Shown here: piece by piece, positions 60,233 to 64,000 of the stretch
How the letters are laid out: every line of letters begins with the position of its first letter
How positions within the stretch are numbered: the first letter of the stretch is position 1
Assembly (NCBI GenBank): GCA_947444305.1
Contig: CANEZP010000005.1
Coordinates: 1-64,000, forward strand
DNA from: Pseudobdellovibrionaceae bacterium
Lineage (GTDB): Bacteria > Bdellovibrionota > Bdellovibrionia > Bdellovibrionales > UBA1609
Direction of reading: 5' to 3'
Length of the DNA stretch: 64,000 bases
Notes under the pieces: generated by a model
Seen by the model: the letters and a program-made list of their open reading frames with translations, nothing else
The model's database searches: none
Told to the model about the DNA's origin: nothing
Made by a program: the position numbers and the translations under genes

Positions 60233-61267
60233 TCATACCCGGTCGAGCCTTGCCAGAAGTATTTGATCCGCGAGCACTAACCACGTCATCGCCTCAAGAA
60301 CGGGCACCGCTCTCGGAACAATGCACGGATCGTGTCTCCCTTTCTTTGCAACTTCTAAACGGGAAGAGGTTGGTTTGAAAGCGACGCGCATCGTGATCGG
60401 TTCACCACTCGAGATTCCGCCCCGGATTCCGCCGTAGTCTTGGTCGACGTCATGAAATTCTTTCCCCGATTTTTCGGCCGCGGCGAAACCTTGTCCCACT
60501 TCAACACCGCAAGTGGCGCCGATGCTTAAGAAAGCTGAACTTAACTCTGATTTTAATTTGTGGAATACAGGTTGACCTAAGCCCTTAGGTAAACCAATCA
60601 GCCTCATATAGGCCTTGCCACCGTAGCTCTCGCCGGTTTCGCGAGCGCGCGACAGCATCAATTCCATATCTTCATTTTTTTCTTCGGACGGGCAGCGGAG
60701 CGAAAATTCATCGGCGTGCCACGGGTCTGTTTCTAAAGCTTCGGCCGCGTCGAGCGCTTCGGCGTCGGTCATGCCGATCACCCCGATGTTCTGCACGAAC
60801 GCAATTACGCTGGCTTCCGGGTAAAGCTGTTGCACGAACATGCGCGCGACCGCGCCGCCGATTACGCGGCTGACCGTTTCTCGTCCGGACGCCCGGCCGC
60901 TGCCCCTCGGATCCGAATGTCCGTACTTATCGGCCCAAAGGTCGGTGGCGTGCCCCTGACGCTTCTCTAAAGTTTTTTTGTCGTAGTCTTGCGAGCGGGC
61001 ATCTTCGTTGAAAATCACGGCGCCGATGGGCGTGCCTAATGTCTTGCCCTCGTAAACGCCGGACAAGATTTGTACGAGATCCTTTTCGGCCCGCGCGGAG
61101 ACGTTCGGACCGCTCCCCGGCCGGCGGCGTTCGAGCGAACGATTGAGCATATCTTGCTGCCAAACGACGCCCGCGGGGCAACCGTCGATCACCGCACCCA
61201 TCGCGGGTCCGTGGCTTTCGCCGAAAGTGTTCAAACAAAATACGCGGCCGAACTGATTGCCTCTCAA
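60233..61267 (-). CDS. aroC: Chorismate synthase
   Basis: AroC forms chorismate from EPSP using reduced FMN. The 344-aa protein has GNQFGRVFCLNTFGESHGPAMGAVIDGCPAG, RRRPGSG, GTPIGAVIFNEDARSQDY, ATDLWADKYGHSDPRGSGRASGRET and GIRGGISSGEPITMRVAFKPTSS. It starts at TTG 61267 behind AAGGGG, 10 bp after the aroKDE stop, so it is the downstream gene of the aro operon. Confidence 0.97.
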   Translation of the reverse strand: MRGNQFGRVFCLNTFGESHGPAMGAVIDGCPAGVVWQQDMLNRSLERRRPGSGPNVSARAEKDLVQILSGVYEGKTLGTPIGAVIFNEDARSQDYDKKTLEKRQGHATDLWADKYGHSDPRGSGRASGRETVSRVIGGAVARMFVQQLYPEASVIAFVQNIGVIGMTDAEALDAAEALETDPWHADEFSLRCPSEEKNEDMELMLSRARETGESYGGKAYMRLIGLPKGLGQPVFHKLKSELSSAFLSIGATCGVEVGQGFAAAEKSGKEFHDVDQDYGGIRGGISSGEPITMRVAFKPTSSRLEVAKKGRHDPCIVPRAVPVLEAMTWLVLADQILLARLDRV

Positions 61268-61277
61268 AACTTGCCCC

Positions 61278-63014
61278 TTAAGTTTTTTCGTTAAGCCAAA
61301 ATGTGCGTTGAAATCCGGCCTGTAGCTTAAACATTTTCAAGCCCGATTGATAGGGCAAGTTGCGCATCACCGCCCACTCGAGTCCCGGCGAATCGTCGGC
61401 GTAATTAAGATCTAGCACCAAACCGGCACCGGCCTCTTCGCCCGGAAAGCGGAAGTCACGCGCGCGTCCCGCAGCCCAAATCAAAACTTTAGCTTGCCCG
61501 AAATTTTCGCTCCCCGCGCGAGGCAAGCCCGTGCGTGCGGAAAATTCTTTTAAGTTGGGGAACGCCGCGCGAACGCTCGAGCGGACTCCCCCGCCGCCCC
61601 AAAGCCAAACCTCACCGGGAGTGGCCGCGAACTCGGCGGCGATTTCTTTTAGCGCAAGCACGTCGGTGTTGTGGCCTTGGATTGTTTCATGTGACACGCG
61701 AAGGGTATTTACCGCGTTCAGTTCCTGCGCTTCGGGCGTGAGCGAGCCGCAAATCTGAAACGCCGCCTTCTTTAACGGCGCGGTGACCGCCGCGTGCGTG
61801 AGCCCGAGCTTTCTTAAGAACGAAAAAGCCACGGCGAACTCATCTTCGTTCACCGGTATCGCCACGAAGGGCATGCCCCGTTCTTTAAAAAAATCTAAAT
61901 GCTCGACCGGGGAACGGCTATGGCCGACCGGTGAACCGAGCACCGCCGCGAAGTGGTGATTGAGTTCCGGTTGTAAACGCATTTGCCAATAAAGCGGCTG
62001 ATCGGCGGCACTGCCTTCGTCTTCGCGGTAAAAGTGTACCGGCATCCTTGCGCCGAACAATGAGCGATACCAACGCCAGCGCCCGTCTTTGGACCGAGGT
62101 AAAAACGCGCGCTTTTGCGGATCCCGCAACCACCAGTCGTGACCTAATTCCAGCTCCTCGAAGCTGTCGATGTTGACGGCCAACTTGTAGATCTCCGCGC
62201 GCAAGCTCCCGAACTTTTTGAAACTGTTGGCCAGCGTCCCGTCCCGCTCGTGAAGTGAAAGGATTTGCGCCGGCGCCGGCGGCGGTCCGAGCTCGAGGGC
62301 CCAGTCGCTCGGTCCTTGCGCGATTCGGCCCGGCGCCGTACGAACCGAACTCAGAATTTTTTCCGCCGGTAATAGCTCGTTCGCCCGGCTCATCTGTACG
62401 GCGGTCAAAACATCGTCGCGAAGCTCCCAACGACGCGTGCCCCACGTCTTCCGTTTTTCGATAAAAGCATCGCCGCCGCGAAAGTGCGCCGGCAATAACG
62501 TGAAATCAAAAGGCAAAAAAATCGCGTGCGATTTCAAGACGAAGTCTTCGAGCCCACCCGCGTAACCTTCGGGCAAAACGAGTTGTTCGTGAGCCCAGGC
62601 CCTGAACCGGTGCTCACGAATATGGTAGCGGTGCATGTATTCCGCGTGCGGCGTAAGCGATGGGTTCAGCCGCGGCCGTCCAAGAAACGACCGGCCCGAG
62701 CCGTCGCTTTCGCGGCGTAACCAGAGGACACGCGCCTCTTTCGGCATCGGTCCTTCGAATCCGGCGCCGAGCGCGATGATTTTGTGACTGCCCTCTTCCG
62801 CCATGAGCGCGGCGAAAGTTTTTTTCTCGGCCACCCGAAAAACGGTTTCGCCGTCCGCAAAAAGTTGCGCGATCGTTCGCCCACCGCGGCTCTCGATTTC
62901 TTTGTCCAAATCGTAGAACACCGCGCTTAGCGAATTCGCCCGCGCGTAAACTTTAAGTGATTGTAAAAACGCGGACTTGCCCGTACCGCGATGACCGATC
63001 AAAAGCGTTGTCAC
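61278..63014 (-). CDS. Trifunctional shikimate kinase / 3-dehydroquinase / shikimate dehydrogenase fusion
   Basis: The 578-aa protein appears to join three shikimate-pathway enzymes. Residues 1-160 are shikimate kinase (P-loop GHRGTGKS 7-14, DLDKEIESRGG, GETVFRVAE, GRPRL). Residues 165-345 resemble type I dehydroquinase (RRWELRDD, SSVRT, ALELG, LSLHERDG with His 255, IYKLAV with Lys 277, WRWYRSLFGA). Residues 355-578 are shikimate dehydrogenase (GSPVGHSRSP, VTAPLKK with Lys 415, LNAVNTL, GHNTD). The middle domain is the most divergent. GTG 63014 overlaps the aroA stop (GTGA). The domain order matches the end of eukaryotic AROM. Confidence 0.85.
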   Translation of the reverse strand: MTTLLIGHRGTGKSAFLQSLKVYARANSLSAVFYDLDKEIESRGGRTIAQLFADGETVFRVAEKKTFAALMAEEGSHKIIALGAGFEGPMPKEARVLWLRRESDGSGRSFLGRPRLNPSLTPHAEYMHRYHIREHRFRAWAHEQLVLPEGYAGGLEDFVLKSHAIFLPFDFTLLPAHFRGGDAFIEKRKTWGTRRWELRDDVLTAVQMSRANELLPAEKILSSVRTAPGRIAQGPSDWALELGPPPAPAQILSLHERDGTLANSFKKFGSLRAEIYKLAVNIDSFEELELGHDWWLRDPQKRAFLPRSKDGRWRWYRSLFGARMPVHFYREDEGSAADQPLYWQMRLQPELNHHFAAVLGSPVGHSRSPVEHLDFFKERGMPFVAIPVNEDEFAVAFSFLRKLGLTHAAVTAPLKKAAFQICGSLTPEAQELNAVNTLRVSHETIQGHNTDVLALKEIAAEFAATPGEVWLWGGGGVRSSVRAAFPNLKEFSARTGLPRAGSENFGQAKVLIWAAGRARDFRFPGEEAGAGLVLDLNYADDSPGLEWAVMRNLPYQSGLKMFKLQAGFQRTFWLNEKT

Positions 63015-64000
63015 GCATCCCAACCCATAATCTTCCAAAACTCAGGCAGGCTTTTGCTAACGACTTCCGGATGCAGAATATGAACCGGCAGTCCCGCCGC
63101 TTTAAAGATCGCCCCCGCGAAAGCGAGACGGTGATCTTGATCGGAATCGAAGTCGAGAGACTGCGTAACCACGACCGGGTCGTCACCGAGAATTTCTAGG
63201 CCGTCGGGCTTACGTAAAACTTTGCGCCCAAGTTTCTCGATGATCACGGCCATCGCTTCGAGCCGGTCCGACTCCTTGTGCACCAATTGCGGGGCACCGT
63301 GGAGATCACTCGGGCCAACGGCCAGCGCGCACAAAGCGGCCAGCACGGGAAAAAGGTCGGGCATCGATTTCAGATTTACGCGCACGCCGTTCAAGCGCGC
63401 GGCTTTCTCTACTTTAAGCCCGTGCGGTCCCCGGCTCAGGGGAACGCCCATGCCCGCCAAAATTTGCACGAACTGTGCGTCGGGCTGCAAACTCGCTTCC
63501 GGAAAATCGGTCAACGTGGCGCGCCCGCTGACCGCGGCCGCGGCGGCAACCGCAAACGCCGAACTCATGTCGGTTTCGATCACGACTTCGGCGGCGCTCA
63601 CTTTTTGCCCGCGAGGGATGCGAAAGTCGGCGTCCCAAAAGTCCATCTTCATGCCGAGCTGAATCGCCATGCGTTCGCTCATCTTCCAGTAGCCTTCCGA
63701 AACTTTACGGCCGCCGGGCGAGACGAATAGATCAAAGGGTAAATCCCAAGCGTTGAGCAAGACACTTGTCGCAAACTGACTGCTGCGCTCGGAAGGCACG
63801 AGCAAAGTATCGCCATGCATCTTCCAGCCTTGGCTTTCGAGTTCTAAGTAGTCGGCCCCGAGCGTCGCTTGCACGCCGAGTTGTTTCAGAATTTTCAGCA
63901 GTTCTTCTTGCGGCCGTTCGAACAATCTTTTTTCGCCGGTGAGCCGGTGCTTGCCCGATTCGCGCGAGGCCCGCAACGCCATGAAACGTAGAACCGTCCC
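63011..64000 (-). CDS. aroA: EPSP synthase (3-phosphoshikimate 1-carboxyvinyltransferase), 5' end cut off
   Basis: AroA transfers enolpyruvyl from PEP to shikimate 3-phosphate. The C-terminal 329 or so residues are in the window, and the frame stays open to the edge. They begin with GTVLRFMALRASRESG (the G-T-x-x-R-F region), then RLFERPQEELLKILKQLGV, a middle VETD-like VIETDMSSAFAVAAAAAVSG, FPEASLQPDAQFVQILAGMG and the C-terminal HKESDRLEAMA, DQDHRLAFAGAIFKAAG. The Met at 63982 is internal, not the start. The stop overlaps aroKDE. Confidence 0.95.
   Translation of the reverse strand, partial: GTVLRFMALRASRESGKHRLTGEKRLFERPQEELLKILKQLGVQATLGADYLELESQGWKMHGDTLLVPSERSSQFATSVLLNAWDLPFDLFVSPGGRKVSEGYWKMSERMAIQLGMKMDFWDADFRIPRGQKVSAAEVVIETDMSSAFAVAAAAAVSGRATLTDFPEASLQPDAQFVQILAGMGVPLSRGPHGLKVEKAARLNGVRVNLKSMPDLFPVLAALCALAVGPSDLHGAPQLVHKESDRLEAMAVIIEKLGRKVLRKPDGLEILGDDPVVVTQSLDFDSDQDHRLAFAGAIFKAAGLPVHILHPEVVSKSLPEFWKIMGWDA

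Noticed and set aside
1-64000. tRNA, rRNA or CRISPR array
   Set aside because: No cloverleaf-like T-loop GTTCGA contexts outside coding regions, no rRNA-like sequence and no regularly spaced direct repeats were seen; the palindromes found are dispersed, not arrayed.

Overview
The window looks like chromosomal DNA of a free-living or predatory Gram-negative bacterium, most likely a relative of Bdellovibrio (Bdellovibrionota/Oligoflexia). Three things point that way: the recA - pncC/cinA - pgpA - pilT - recX - alaS neighbourhood, many outer-membrane barrels and lipoproteins, and a REP-associated transposase of a type I recall from Bdellovibrio. This placement is inference from gene content; no 16S rRNA is present. 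Coding density is very high, GC is moderately high, and 4-nt start/stop overlaps (ATGA, GTGA, TTGA, TAATG) are common. No tRNA, rRNA, CRISPR array or prophage was seen.

1-12 kb: recA (cut by the left edge), pncC and pgpA on minus; pilT, a frameshifted recX and alaS on plus. Envelope genes follow: a repeat-containing lipoprotein, a TonB-like protein, small exported proteins and an outer-membrane barrel, then mutY and a beta-propeller-like lipoprotein. 12-20 kb: a FIST sensor facing a short chemoreceptor, a DEAD-box helicase with a long Gly/Arg-rich tail, an alpha/beta hydrolase, and a pcnB - TatA-like - papain-fold-like operon. 20-30 kb: an NdvA/ChvA-like exporter followed by a YddA/SbmA-type ABC protein, a retinol-saturase-like oxidoreductase with a transketolase, adenosine deaminase, a methyltransferase, and an exported macro-domain-like protein.

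30-48 kb: a thiamine-type ABC importer in an operon with DoxX-like and nth genes; a GNAT - lipoprotein - elbB operon; a pseudo-receiver/PilZ protein with a crotonase; citrate synthase; a SpoIIE-like protein that has lost metal ligands; a SirB1-like protein; and a polyprenyl synthase - UbiA-like - rsmJ operon. Two intergenic regions (30.3-30.5 and 40.2-40.6 kb) hold related palindromic repeats.

48-64 kb is an aromatic and menaquinone block. menF-menD-menH-(66-aa ORF)-menB-menA-menC-menE runs on minus, opposite aroF-ubiE/menG on plus. After a RAYT transposase, an amino-acid permease and a small regulator comes aroA - aroKDE - aroC. aroKDE appears to encode a three-domain shikimate kinase / type I dehydroquinase / shikimate dehydrogenase fusion. 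Its domain order, with aroA directly upstream, matches the last four domains of the eukaryotic AROM polypeptide. Together these genes take DAHP and shikimate intermediates to chorismate, and chorismate to menaquinone. The AROM-like fusion and the RAYT with its palindrome family are the strongest candidates for something new.
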